Source: Chloroflexota bacterium (GTDB lineage Bacteria; Chloroflexota; Anaerolineae; Aggregatilineales; J027). Taken from it: 64,000 nucleotides of DNA. Below, in pieces: positions 35,631-44,627 of the stretch; the first letter of the stretch is position 1, and the number at the start of each line of letters is the position of its first letter. Where the stretch lies: NCBI GenBank assembly GCA_016234595.1, contig JACRBG010000023.1, forward strand, positions 41,402 through 105,401, given 5' to 3'. The notes beneath the pieces were generated by a model. It had not been told where the DNA came from. It was given only the letters and a program-made list of their open reading frames with translations, and searched no databases. Position numbers and translations under genes: made by a program.

Positions 35631-36686
35631 TCAATTGTCCATTCCCCACCGTGCGGCTTCCAACCATGCTCGAAAATCGGCATAGTTGTTAGCAGTACGC
35701 GCTACGAGTTCGGCATTGGGAACAAGCGCTTTTAGGGCATCATCCTCTTTAGTGTCAATCAACTCTTGGAGAGCAGCCACAACCAAATCACTGAAAGTCG
35801 GTGGCAAAACAAAGTCGGGCGCGGCAATGAGGACGGAATAGGGGACATCCGGCCATGGTTCTTTACCTTCTTGCATAACCATCACATCCGGCGCGTCGGT
35901 TCTTTCATTGATCCTAACGGCGGGGGTAGCGTTTTGGAGGCGGCGCACCAAAGTATCCAATTGGTTATTGGCAATCGCCCCGGCCACACATTTTTCCTCA
36001 AAGACGGCTTGCACCAACTCTTGAGCATCAGCGACGGTTACAATGGCTTGTACCCCTGACACAGGATCAACCCCGACGGCGCGTAAGGCCAAACTAGGAT
36101 AGACCCAATTGATCGGCGAGTCATCGCCCTCGATCCGGCAAATTTTGCGGTTTGCCAGCATTTCAGGGGTAGCTGCATTGCCCAACACGCGACGGTCATA
36201 CACAAAGTCAAAACTGACCCCATTAGCCCCTACCCGCTGCGTTTGACGTACCCCCAAGAGCGGTGTAGCACCACAAGCGCGCTCGGCAGCAATATAGGTA
36301 AAGGCATCCACCCAAATAAGAGCAGGTTCGCCATTACAAATCGTATCCAATGCTTCACGCGGGGTTGCCAATAAATCCACTTTGACAGCCAAATCCTCAC
36401 CCAATTGATCAGTCAATTGAGTCTGTAAAGTCTCTAGGGCCGTTTCTTGGGAGCTTTCGGCGCTGGCGATGACGAAGAATAGATCAATTGGTTTATCGGG
36501 GCTACCCAAAATAATAGGCAGTTCCACTTCGGGTAACGGAGTGGAACGGGGTGTCGGGGTCGGTTGTGGCAAAGGGGTTCGAGTGGGGGGCGGGGCTTCT
36601 TTTTCACCCCCACAGGCTACCAACACAATCGAGAGTATCAGCCCGATGCTGAAAAGTGCTACGAGATGGCGCACGTTGCGGTTAAT
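35631..36686 (-). CDS. PhnD-type substrate-binding lipoprotein
   Basis: A lipoprotein of about 351 residues: hydrophobic signal, lipobox LVACGG, Pro/Thr linker, then a periplasmic-binding fold of the phosphate/phosphonate PhnD type (ALIWVDAFTYIAAERACGATPLL, later CVAGAIANNQLDTLVRRL). Such proteins feed ABC importers, but no permease or ATPase gene lies beside it. The start is unclear. AGGAGGG lies 7-8 bases before an ATT (36686), and no ATG/GTG/TTG has a good ribosome site; GTG 36674 or TTG 36761 are alternatives. A strong terminator follows. Confidence 0.78.
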   Translation of the reverse strand: MNRNVRHLVALFSIGLILSIVLVACGGEKEAPPPTRTPLPQPTPTPRSTPLPEVELPIILGSPDKPIDLFFVIASAESSQETALETLQTQLTDQLGEDLAVKVDLLATPREALDTICNGEPALIWVDAFTYIAAERACGATPLLGVRQTQRVGANGVSFDFVYDRRVLGNAATPEMLANRKICRIEGDDSPINWVYPSLALRAVGVDPVSGVQAIVTVADAQELVQAVFEEKCVAGAIANNQLDTLVRRLQNATPAVRINERTDAPDVMVMQEGKEPWPDVPYSVLIAAPDFVLPPTFSDLVVAALQELIDTKEDDALKALVPNAELVARTANNYADFRAWLEAARWGMDN

Positions 36687-36762
36687 GACGCTACCCTCCT
36701 GCTTGTACAGAGATAATGACGGATTACCTGAAATACTATAGCAAGTTCGCCCGCCTGACAAA

Positions 36763-37278
36763 TCAGCGGTTGAGTCCTTGCTGCAAAAGTTGTTCGATTT
36801 TGGGCGCTTCTTCAGCCATAAACCAATCCTCCAATAGGATGATATATTCCAATTGTAGGGCTACTGGCATCTTGAAAAAATCCGAATCCAGCGTCTTAAG
36901 GCAACGCGGACTGCCACACCCACATTCCCAAACATATTCCCCTCTACCATTGATACGATAATCAAAGGTGATTTCTTCACCTGCCGCAATAGGGCGCAAA
37001 GCAATGACATAGCGAGCGCCGTTAATCGTTTTGACAAAAGTATTGGGATCACAGGAGTGGTTGGTATATTTTTCGGGTTCTTGCCATAACACTGTCACAT
37101 TTTCAGCAATAAAATCAGTGTGATATTCGTATTCCCCAAGTTCAGGCCGCAGGGGATGGGTCTCATCCACAATACGCGAGTCATCGGCTTTTAAAATCGG
37201 CTCACCTTTGGCGATGTTGACCTTCGCAAAAACCCCTTTGCCCTGAATGGGGGAATCGCCCACATAAACTTTGCTCAT
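36763..37278 (-). CDS. SET-domain protein (putative lysine methyltransferase)
   Basis: A 171-residue protein. The SET core has GKGVFAKVNIAKGEPIL, the SAM/catalytic segment YTNHSCDPNTFVKTING and GEEITFDYRING. A post-SET zinc motif follows, CGCGSPRC. All parts of the fold, including the pseudoknot NHSCDPN and the Tyr of FDY, are present. SET proteins methylate lysine on proteins; bacterial members are scattered and mostly uncharacterised. I chose MSKVYVG (37278); an ATG 5 codons upstream is possible. Confidence 0.87.
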   Translation of the reverse strand: MSKVYVGDSPIQGKGVFAKVNIAKGEPILKADDSRIVDETHPLRPELGEYEYHTDFIAENVTVLWQEPEKYTNHSCDPNTFVKTINGARYVIALRPIAAGEEITFDYRINGRGEYVWECGCGSPRCLKTLDSDFFKMPVALQLEYIILLEDWFMAEEAPKIEQLLQQGLNR

Positions 37279-37374
37279 GATTGAACCCATCACTTTAATT
37301 TGAAATAGGAATCCGCTATGATTGCGCTATCCGCATTGTATCTCAAGAGTTGAAGGCTATCCAATTAAATCATT

Positions 37375-38823
37375 ATGGCAAAAGCAGGTCGCATCAAAGA
37401 CCGTTATTATTTGATGAGTCTCGGCTGTTCCAAAAACACCGTAGACTCCGAATCAATGGCACAACTACTCGAAAACGCCGGGATGCGGGCCGCCGATGAC
37501 CCCACCCGCGCCGAAGTCCTCATCGTCAACACCTGTGGCTTTATTGGCCCTGCTAAAGAAGAAAGCATCAACAGTCTGAATGAATTGGCGGCACTTAAAC
37601 AACCTAACCAATATCTGATTGCGGCGGGTTGTTTATCTCAACGTTATGGTGATACGCTGGCCCAAGAAGTACAAGGGCTGGATGGGATTATCGGTACACG
37701 TCGCTGGATGGATATTGTGGATTTGGTGCAACGCATCCGTACCCGCAAACATCCCGAACCGCTTTACCATCTACCCACCGACGCCGAAACCGTTGGCACA
37801 GATGAACGTGGGGCGGCCCGTGTCAGCATTCAAGGCGCAAGTGCCTATCTGAAAATTGCCGATGGCTGTCGTCGTCCCTGTGCTTTCTGCGCCATCCCTG
37901 CTATCAAGGGTACAGCCGTCAGCCGTCCTATCGAAGCGATTGTGAACGAGGCCCGGTTGCTACGGGACAATGGCGTGCAAGAAATCATCCTCATCGCCCA
38001 AGACAGCACCGACTATGGCTATGACTTGGGTCTGAAAAATGGCTTGGCCGTCCTGTTGAAAGCATTGGTCAAAGCCGTGCCCGATGTGCCGTGGATGCGA
38101 ATTATGTATGCCTATCCGGGTTATGTCACTGATGAATTGATTGAAACGATGGCAAGCCACCCACAAATTGTGCATTATCTGGACATCCCACTGCAACACG
38201 CCCATCGTAAAACCCTCCTGCGAATGCGCCGCCCAGCCAATATCGAATGGGTACATGAAACTATTGGCAAAATGCGCTCGGCTATGCCCGACCTTGCTAT
38301 CCGTACCACCTTTATTGTGGGCTATCCCGGCGAAACGGATGAGGAATTTGACACACTGGCTCAGTTTGTCAAAGATATGCAATTTGACCGTGTAGGGGCG
38401 TTTACCTATAGCTACGAAATCGGCACACCCAGCGCCACCCTGCCCGATCAAGTGGATGACGACATCAAAATTGCCCGTCGTGACAAGCTAATGGAAATTC
38501 AACAACCGATTAGTTTGCAGCGTAACCAAGCTCAAGTGGGCAAAATCGTGCCTGTTTTGATCGAGGGCCACGCCGAAGTCGAAGATGATGATGGCCCCAC
38601 CGGAGAAACGATTTCGCTAGGCCGTTCCTACCGTGATGCCCCTGAAATTGATGGTTATATTATGGTGCAGGGCGAAGCGCCCGAAGGTGAAATTGTACCT
38701 GTGCGCATCACTGGTGCGATGACTTATGACTTGGTAGGCACAGTAGATTTAGGTGGGCCAATCGTCATTCAACCGGGACAGATTTTTGGCGCGGGTGATC
38801 TGGACACTCACGACCACTCCTAG
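37375..38823 (+). CDS. rimO: Ribosomal protein S12 methylthiotransferase
   Basis: A 482-residue radical-SAM enzyme that adds a methylthio group to an Asp of ribosomal protein S12. The N-terminal MTTase domain has three cluster Cys (C18, C54, C86). The radical-SAM motif GCRRPCAFC has C165, C169 and C172. A TRAM domain lies at the C-terminus. SLGCSKNTVDSE at the start is typical of RimO as opposed to MiaB. A hairpin without a U-tract follows (38831-38855). Confidence 0.95.
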   Translation: MAKAGRIKDRYYLMSLGCSKNTVDSESMAQLLENAGMRAADDPTRAEVLIVNTCGFIGPAKEESINSLNELAALKQPNQYLIAAGCLSQRYGDTLAQEVQGLDGIIGTRRWMDIVDLVQRIRTRKHPEPLYHLPTDAETVGTDERGAARVSIQGASAYLKIADGCRRPCAFCAIPAIKGTAVSRPIEAIVNEARLLRDNGVQEIILIAQDSTDYGYDLGLKNGLAVLLKALVKAVPDVPWMRIMYAYPGYVTDELIETMASHPQIVHYLDIPLQHAHRKTLLRMRRPANIEWVHETIGKMRSAMPDLAIRTTFIVGYPGETDEEFDTLAQFVKDMQFDRVGAFTYSYEIGTPSATLPDQVDDDIKIARRDKLMEIQQPISLQRNQAQVGKIVPVLIEGHAEVEDDDGPTGETISLGRSYRDAPEIDGYIMVQGEAPEGEIVPVRITGAMTYDLVGTVDLGGPIVIQPGQIFGAGDLDTHDHS

Positions 38824-38830
38824 ATTTTAG

Positions 38831-38855
38831 AACAAGGTCGCTTCAGCACCTTGTT
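38831..38855 (+). terminator. Hairpin between rimO and GH1 gene
   Basis: A perfect 8-bp stem AACAAGGT/ACCTTGTT with a 9-base loop and no U-tract. It may be a weak terminator or stabilise the rimO mRNA end. Confidence 0.35.
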
Positions 38856-38882
38856 GCGAGAAACAACCTTAAGGAGCACATT

Positions 38883-40220
38883 ATGCCATTTCCCAAAGAT
38901 TTTGTATGGGGTGCAGCAACGGCCAGCTATCAAATCGAGGGTTCAACCACCAGTGAGGGTTGTGGTGAATCCATCTGGCATCGGTTTTCGCACACCCCCG
39001 GCAAAACCCGTAACGGCGATCATGGGGACATCGCATGCGACCATTATCACCGTTACCCTGAGGACGTTCAGTTAATGAGCGAAACGGGGCTAGATGGTTA
39101 TCGCTTTTCCATCTCATGGCCGCGTGTCATGCCCAAAGGCCAAGGTGACACCAATCCTATCGGTCTGGATTTTTATGACCGTTTGGTGGATGAACTGCTC
39201 AAATCCAATATCAAGCCGTTTGTGACCCTTTTCCATTGGGACTACCCTCAAGCACTCCAAGAGGAAGGCGGTTGGGCCAATCCTGACAGTGTAAAATGGT
39301 TTGCCGATTATGTTGATGTCGTCACCCGTCGGCTTGGGGGGCGTGTCAAAAATTGGATTACCCACAATGAGCCTTGGGTTTATTCCATGATCGGGCATTT
39401 TTATGGACAACACGCTCCCGGTCTGACAGACATAAACACCGCCTACAAAGTCGCCCATCATTTGTTGCTGGCCCATGGTGAGGCAATGCCTATCATCCGC
39501 GAAAATTCTGAAGACTGTCTGGCTGGGATTACCCTCTATACGGCCTATTCGGAAGCCGCTACCGACAGCGACGATGATAAAAAAGCTGCCGTGCGCAACG
39601 ACGGCTTCATTAATCGCTGGTTCCTTGACCCGATTTTTAAGGGCCAGTACCCTGCTGATATGGTGGAGGCATTGGGTGAAAATCTCAAGGACATCAATCT
39701 TGATGCCGTCAAAGAAGCCTCCGAGCCGCTTGATTTCCTCGGCATAAACTACTACACCCGCAACAAGGTCTCATGGATGCCGGATTTGCTGCCCCTACAA
39801 TTTTTGCCCGCCCCGATGGGCAATGTCGAAACGACCGCGATGGGGTGGGAAATTTACCCGGAGGGTCTCACCAAGTTGCTGGTACGAATTCATCAAGAAT
39901 ATCACCCCAAGGCCATTTACATCACCGAAAATGGGGCAGCCTTTGACGACCCACCGTCGGGTGGCCTCATTGTGGATGACCCACTGCGCGAGGATTATTT
40001 GATTGATCACTTTGCCGCTGCCGAAAATGCTATTGCTCAGGGCGTCCCGTTGAAGGGCTTTTTTGTGTGGAGCCTGATGGATAATTTTGAATGGGCCGAG
40101 GGTTTTAGCAAACGTTTTGGCCTGTATTATGTCAATTATGAAAATCAGGCCCGTATTCCCAAACGCAGTGCCCAATACTACAAACGCAAAATTGTCACTG
40201 AAAAAGGTCGCGCCATCTAA
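38883..40220 (+). CDS. GH1 family beta-glucosidase
   Basis: A 445-residue cytosolic retaining glycosidase. It begins FPKDFVWGAATASYQIEG, the GH1 signature. The acid/base is E163 in THNEPW and the nucleophile E349 in YITENG. It should cleave terminal beta-glucosides or galactosides taken up by the cell. AAGGAG precedes the ATG. Length and motifs are normal. It is followed at 3 bases by a methyltransferase gene. Confidence 0.96.
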   Translation: MPFPKDFVWGAATASYQIEGSTTSEGCGESIWHRFSHTPGKTRNGDHGDIACDHYHRYPEDVQLMSETGLDGYRFSISWPRVMPKGQGDTNPIGLDFYDRLVDELLKSNIKPFVTLFHWDYPQALQEEGGWANPDSVKWFADYVDVVTRRLGGRVKNWITHNEPWVYSMIGHFYGQHAPGLTDINTAYKVAHHLLLAHGEAMPIIRENSEDCLAGITLYTAYSEAATDSDDDKKAAVRNDGFINRWFLDPIFKGQYPADMVEALGENLKDINLDAVKEASEPLDFLGINYYTRNKVSWMPDLLPLQFLPAPMGNVETTAMGWEIYPEGLTKLLVRIHQEYHPKAIYITENGAAFDDPPSGGLIVDDPLREDYLIDHFAAAENAIAQGVPLKGFFVWSLMDNFEWAEGFSKRFGLYYVNYENQARIPKRSAQYYKRKIVTEKGRAI

Positions 40221-40223
40221 AAA

Positions 40224-41024
40224 ATGTCGAATAACGCCGCATTCGATACCCTTGCTGCCGTCTATGACCGTGACTTTGCCGAAAGTCCGGTCTCACGTTG
40301 GCTGCGGGAACGGGTCTGGGGTTGGCTAGAGCCACATTTTCCAGAAGGCAGCACTGCTTTTGAAATCGGGTGTGCTGGCGGGATAGATGCCCTGTGGATG
40401 GCCCAACGCGGAGTCAAGATCATCGCTGCCGACATCAGCCCGTTTATGCTGGAACAGACGCAGGCCAAAGCCGAAGGCGCTCATTTAGGTCATTTGGTGA
40501 CACCCCTGCTATTTGATTTAAACCATCTGCCGGAATGGGATGGCGATCAGATGGATGGGGTGTATAGCAACTTTGGCCCGGTCAATTGCACCCGCGATTG
40601 GGCCGGGTTAGGGCGATTTTTGGCAAAGGCTGTTAAACCGGGGGGTTATGTCGGGTTAGGCATCATCTCCCCATTTTGTATGTGGGAAACGCTTTGGCAT
40701 GGCCTCCATCTGGATTTCCGCACCGCCTTCCGTCGGTTTAAACGCGAAACAATCGCCGCGCTGCCGGGTGGGGGCACACTACCCATTTATTACCCCTCAC
40801 CCCGCCAATTGGCCCGCGCTTTCCAGCCCTATTTTCAATTCGAGCAGGTACGTGGGTTAGGGGTATTTTTACCCCCCAGTGATGCTTTTGGGGTGGTGGA
40901 TAAGCGACCCCGTATCATGAAACCTCTAATTACCGCCGAGACCCATCTGGCTGACACTTGGCCCTTCCGCACATGGACGGATCATTATTGGATTGAGTTT
41001 ACGCGCACGGCAAATAGGCCATGA
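40224..41024 (+). CDS. Class I SAM-dependent methyltransferase
   Basis: A 266-residue enzyme with the Rossmann motif I FEIGCAGGIDALWMAQRG, the acidic strand IIAADISPFML, and the motif around DGVYSNFGPVNCT. The substrate is unknown. The gene starts 3 bases after the GH1 stop and overlaps the next gene by 4 bases (ATGA), so it belongs to a four-gene transcript. Confidence 0.85.
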   Translation: MSNNAAFDTLAAVYDRDFAESPVSRWLRERVWGWLEPHFPEGSTAFEIGCAGGIDALWMAQRGVKIIAADISPFMLEQTQAKAEGAHLGHLVTPLLFDLNHLPEWDGDQMDGVYSNFGPVNCTRDWAGLGRFLAKAVKPGGYVGLGIISPFCMWETLWHGLHLDFRTAFRRFKRETIAALPGGGTLPIYYPSPRQLARAFQPYFQFEQVRGLGVFLPPSDAFGVVDKRPRIMKPLITAETHLADTWPFRTWTDHYWIEFTRTANRP

Positions 41025-41734
41025 GCATTAACCTCTCTGATTATGTCTCGGCAGGCTACTACATCACAAAACAGATTACACGCGGTGATTGGCAATCTGC
41101 TGAATTACTATCCGATAGATTTTTGAGCGTGTCCCATTGCCTCGCAAAAATAGCGCCGATTATCTACTGGGCCAATTCGCAGGAAGATTTTGACGCTTTT
41201 GGTATTCCCGACACCCTTCGACCAGAATTCGAACAGTGGTGTAATGAACGATTTGATAAAGAAATCGGTTTTCCTGATGTGACGTATCACCTTGAAACCG
41301 CCCGTGATTTCATTGCTAAGTTTATTCCCCAAAAAGATGATCTGTTTCTGCTTGGGGCAGGTTTACACAAGGATTTTATCGAACCGTTTTTATTGGTCGA
41401 ACCAACCTTAAGGGTAGGCGTCCAAGATGAAGGAGAACGTGGATTAGCTCATATCATTGGGCAAAGGTCGCCTTTACCAGAAGGGGAAATGCTCGGTTAT
41501 GAAGTGGTGTGCAGCGATTTTGGCGATATAAACCATTCTTGGCTGTGCAATGGCCTTGAAAAAGATGGATGGGAACGACTTCAAATTCGTCCCAATCAGC
41601 ACGGTTTCATCGAGACTTATGAAGAGGCTAAAAAATTCACCGAATTCATCATGACCGCCCCCGATATATACGGTGAACCCGGCTTTTACATGCCCTTGCT
41701 CATCATCAACTATCCATTGGAGCAACCCCTGTGA
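41021..41734 (+). CDS. Hypothetical soluble protein
   Basis: A 237-residue protein of mixed alpha/beta character with no signal peptide or membrane segment (LSDYVSAGYYITKQITRGDW at the start). I recognise no family. It overlaps the methyltransferase stop by 4 bases (ATGA) and the next gene by 4 bases (GTGA), so the three are translationally coupled. Confidence 0.62.
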   Translation: MSINLSDYVSAGYYITKQITRGDWQSAELLSDRFLSVSHCLAKIAPIIYWANSQEDFDAFGIPDTLRPEFEQWCNERFDKEIGFPDVTYHLETARDFIAKFIPQKDDLFLLGAGLHKDFIEPFLLVEPTLRVGVQDEGERGLAHIIGQRSPLPEGEMLGYEVVCSDFGDINHSWLCNGLEKDGWERLQIRPNQHGFIETYEEAKKFTEFIMTAPDIYGEPGFYMPLLIINYPLEQPL

Positions 41735-42051
41735 GCGCACAAGAACCTGAGTTTTGTTATGTCACCACCACTGGCTGGAAAAGTGGAAAATCCCACGAAA
41801 TCGAAATCTGGTTTGTCAGCCATGATGGGGCCTATTACATTGTGGCCGAGGGGCGCGAAAAAGCCCACTGGGTACAGAATATCCGACACAATCCGATAAT
41901 CTCTGTCCGCGTGGGCGAAAAAACGTATCAAGGCAAAGGTCGAGGTATTGACCGCGATGCCGAACCCGAATTGGCCGCTGCTGTTGCCGCCCAAATGGAC
42001 GCCAAATATGATTGGAGTGACGGCCTGATTGTCGAACTCCGACCCGATTAA
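41731..42051 (+). CDS. Deazaflavin-dependent nitroreductase (DUF385) family protein
   Basis: A 106-residue split-barrel protein: TTTGWKSGKSHEIEIWFV, then YYIVAEGREKAHWVQNIRHNP and VRVGEKTYQGKGR. The order TxGxKSG and the W-x-x-N-I-x-x-N-P motif are typical of the Ddn-like F420-dependent family. F420-dependence is inferred, not shown. It is the last gene of the GH1/methyltransferase transcript and ends directly against the convergent YitT gene. Confidence 0.75.
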   Translation: MSAQEPEFCYVTTTGWKSGKSHEIEIWFVSHDGAYYIVAEGREKAHWVQNIRHNPIISVRVGEKTYQGKGRGIDRDAEPELAAAVAAQMDAKYDWSDGLIVELRPD

Positions 42052-42939
42052 CTATTCGCCTTTGGAAATCGGGGCAGGTTTAAAGCCACGCCCATAAGCC
42101 ACATGCCCTTGCCCAATCACCACAAATGCTTTGGGGTCAACGGCGAACACCACATGGCGCAGGGTGGCAACTTGGGGGCGGGCAATCGTGACAAACAAAA
42201 CGGTATGGGGTTGATCGGTAAACATGCCCATACCCTCCCATGAAGTAACCCCACGCCCCAATTGGCCCAGAATTGCTTTGGAAACTTCTTGGGGATAATC
42301 GGTCACAATCGTCACCGTGCGAATGACACTTGGCCCTTCCAGTACATAATCCGCCACAAAACCACTGATAAACAGGGAAACAATCGCATACATGGCGGCT
42401 TCCCAACCAAATACCAAGCCCGCCATGCCGATAATCAAGGTATCGGTATATAGATAGGCACTACTCAAGGGAATGCCCATTTTGTGCTGCAAAATCCGTG
42501 AAAGGGTGGCTGTACCGCCTGCCGTCGCCCCCGCACCATAAATTAGTCCGCTGCCAATCCCACCCACAATGCCACCGAAAATCGCGTTAAGCAAATCATT
42601 CTCGCTGACGCCATGGGTTGTAACAAAAGCTGGCAAAATATCTACCGCTGCACTGAAAATGACCACTGAAAAAATGGTGCTGATAATTAACCAGCTTCCT
42701 CCCAAAGTACGATAGGCAAATATTTGAACCGGGATATTGAAGATCAGCGTCATAATCCCAACCGGCGACCCAATGACCTCATGCAAAATAATGGCAATGC
42801 CGGAAACACCGCCCGGTGCGATTTGGGAGGGGATAAGGAACACAATCACCCCAATGGCGCTGATAATCGTCCCAATCGCTGTTTGTAACAAACGCCAACC
42901 CGATGAAAAACTGACCAATCGTTGAATTAGATTTGCCAC
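42052..42939 (-). CDS. YitT family membrane protein
   Basis: A 295-residue protein with five to six transmembrane helices (for example GVIVFLIPSQIAPGGVSGIAII, typical of DUF161) and a C-terminal DUF2179 domain from about 200 (PSVIRTVTIVTDYPQEVSKAIL). The family is widespread in Gram-positive bacteria and its role is not settled. It lies 20 bases after the amidohydrolase gene. Confidence 0.87.
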   Translation of the reverse strand: MANLIQRLVSFSSGWRLLQTAIGTIISAIGVIVFLIPSQIAPGGVSGIAIILHEVIGSPVGIMTLIFNIPVQIFAYRTLGGSWLIISTIFSVVIFSAAVDILPAFVTTHGVSENDLLNAIFGGIVGGIGSGLIYGAGATAGGTATLSRILQHKMGIPLSSAYLYTDTLIIGMAGLVFGWEAAMYAIVSLFISGFVADYVLEGPSVIRTVTIVTDYPQEVSKAILGQLGRGVTSWEGMGMFTDQPHTVLFVTIARPQVATLRHVVFAVDPKAFVVIGQGHVAYGRGFKPAPISKGE

Positions 42940-42959
42940 AAAGACCTCGTTTCAGTGGG

Positions 42960-44132
42960 TTAGGATGAAATTGTCCCTAATTGTAATCCCACCTCCTGTA
43001 AAGTACAGCGCCGTACCCTATCCACTAATGACTTCGCCATTAATTTTTCGCGCCCATCCAAAACCACCCGTTCAAATTTCCCCGGAAACCGCTGTACTAA
43101 TTCAGGATCACCTATCATCACCTGTCCCTTATGTATCACCAGCGATAAATCTGCCCGGTTTGCCTCTGTCAGCGCCTGATACGGATTGTCATGGTGGGGC
43201 AAAACGATTAAATCGGCTTGCATACCAACTTGCAAATCGCCGACATCCTTCAGCTTTAACATTTGGCGGGGATTGTGCGTCACCATCGTAAAGAGGTTTT
43301 GAGCATCGGCTTGACCCGTTCTTTGGGCCGCCCGCAATTCATCTAATAAATCCCCATCGGCTGTCAACCGTGAATCACTCCCAATAGCAACCCGTCCGAC
43401 TTGTATCCATTCCTGCACCGCCGCCGTTTTGCCCAATAGATAGTCATTGGTCGAAGGGCACCACACCAAACTAGCTCCTCGTTCAATGGCCGATTGGGTA
43501 TCCGATTCATTTAATCCCACTCCGTGAATCAAAATGGTATGGGGGCCAATCACCCCTAATTTATTTAATTGACTAAACTCGCCCGCCGCAATCGTGTCTG
43601 TCCCCTCAGCCGCATGAATCATCCACACTCGTCGCCGCGCCTTGTGATAACTCCACTGAATTTCATTGGCAGGGCTTAGATAAAGCGAATGGGCCCAGCC
43701 ATATTTTTGCACCACTCGCACCGGAAAATTCCATTTTTTCAACGGAGGATGCAGCGGGTTATGCTGTGCCACCGTCGTCGCGCCACTCAATAGATTTTTG
43801 AGGCCGCCAATAAAACATCGGTCGGCAAGAGGGGCGGTGCGTAATTCCAAATAGGGCGAGGCATTAAGGCGCTGCGAAACATCATCACTCCATTCCCGCG
43901 CATTGGGATAAACCTCTCGAAATTTAGTGCGCGGAAAATGATTGAGTTCAAGATGGTCATGGGCGTTAATCAGACCCGGATAAATAACATAGCCCGCTAA
44001 ATCAATCGACATCACTTCGCCAAATTGCTTAGAAGCGATAATTTGCCCTCGTCGTGTATCAATCCCCAACGGTTCATCTTTCAAACGAGACGGGGTAATC
44101 TGAGGGGCATTCATCAAAATGAGTTGTGTCAT
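42960..44132 (-). CDS. Amidohydrolase-superfamily metal hydrolase
   Basis: A 390-residue enzyme. YPGLINAHDHLELN holds the HxH metal motif; further ligands lie in MIHAAEG, LIHGVGLNE and GSDSRLT (Asp), as in the cytosine deaminase/ATZ-TRZ group. The substrate is unknown; a deaminase or a hydrolase of small N-heterocycles is possible. The gene is upstream of yitT on the minus strand and divergent from the lipoprotein gene. Confidence 0.8.
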   Translation of the reverse strand: MTQLILMNAPQITPSRLKDEPLGIDTRRGQIIASKQFGEVMSIDLAGYVIYPGLINAHDHLELNHFPRTKFREVYPNAREWSDDVSQRLNASPYLELRTAPLADRCFIGGLKNLLSGATTVAQHNPLHPPLKKWNFPVRVVQKYGWAHSLYLSPANEIQWSYHKARRRVWMIHAAEGTDTIAAGEFSQLNKLGVIGPHTILIHGVGLNESDTQSAIERGASLVWCPSTNDYLLGKTAAVQEWIQVGRVAIGSDSRLTADGDLLDELRAAQRTGQADAQNLFTMVTHNPRQMLKLKDVGDLQVGMQADLIVLPHHDNPYQALTEANRADLSLVIHKGQVMIGDPELVQRFPGKFERVVLDGREKLMAKSLVDRVRRCTLQEVGLQLGTISS

Positions 44133-44210
44133 CGAAATTAAACCTTGCTACCCAGTAACCTCGCGCTACAGTATACTCTTGAAAATTTCTTGCACTGAGG
44201 AGTGCCTTAC

Positions 44211-44627
44211 GTGAAAAAGTATTTTTTCATTTCTGGGACGATCATTTTACTGGCGATTTTGACGGGCTGTGGTTTGGTCAAAGCCAAAATTGACCGGGTC
44301 TATCTTGCCAGCGACCAAAACGGCGTTAACCGGGTGGATAGCTTTGAACGCGACAGTGTTTTTTATATCATTGTCGAATTGAAAAATGCCCCCGATGATA
44401 CGGAACTCAAAGCCGTATGGACGCTGGTCGAAAGCGACGGCGAGAAATTAAACACCCGCCTCGATGAAACCATCATCAAAACGGGTAGTGGCAAAATCAC
44501 GTTTAGCCTTAAAGGGGACAGTGATTGGCAGGGTGGTTCCTACCAAGTCGAAATTTACCTAAACGGCGACCGACAAGAAACCATTCATTTTTCTGTAGCT
44601 GAACCCCCAACCGACGTTTTTGGCTGA
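44211..44627 (+). CDS. Small lipoprotein of unknown function
   Basis: A 138-residue exported lipoprotein: hydrophobic leader YFFISGTIILLAILTGC ending in lipobox LTGC, then a beta-rich domain (KAKIDRVYLASDQNG, TFSLKGDSDWQGGSYQVEIYLNG) with an Ig/fibronectin-like pattern. I chose GTG 44211 because GAGGAG lies eight bases upstream. Its stop touches the stop of the convergent GT39 gene. I recognise no specific family. Confidence 0.72.
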   Translation: MKKYFFISGTIILLAILTGCGLVKAKIDRVYLASDQNGVNRVDSFERDSVFYIIVELKNAPDDTELKAVWTLVESDGEKLNTRLDETIIKTGSGKITFSLKGDSDWQGGSYQVEIYLNGDRQETIHFSVAEPPTDVFG

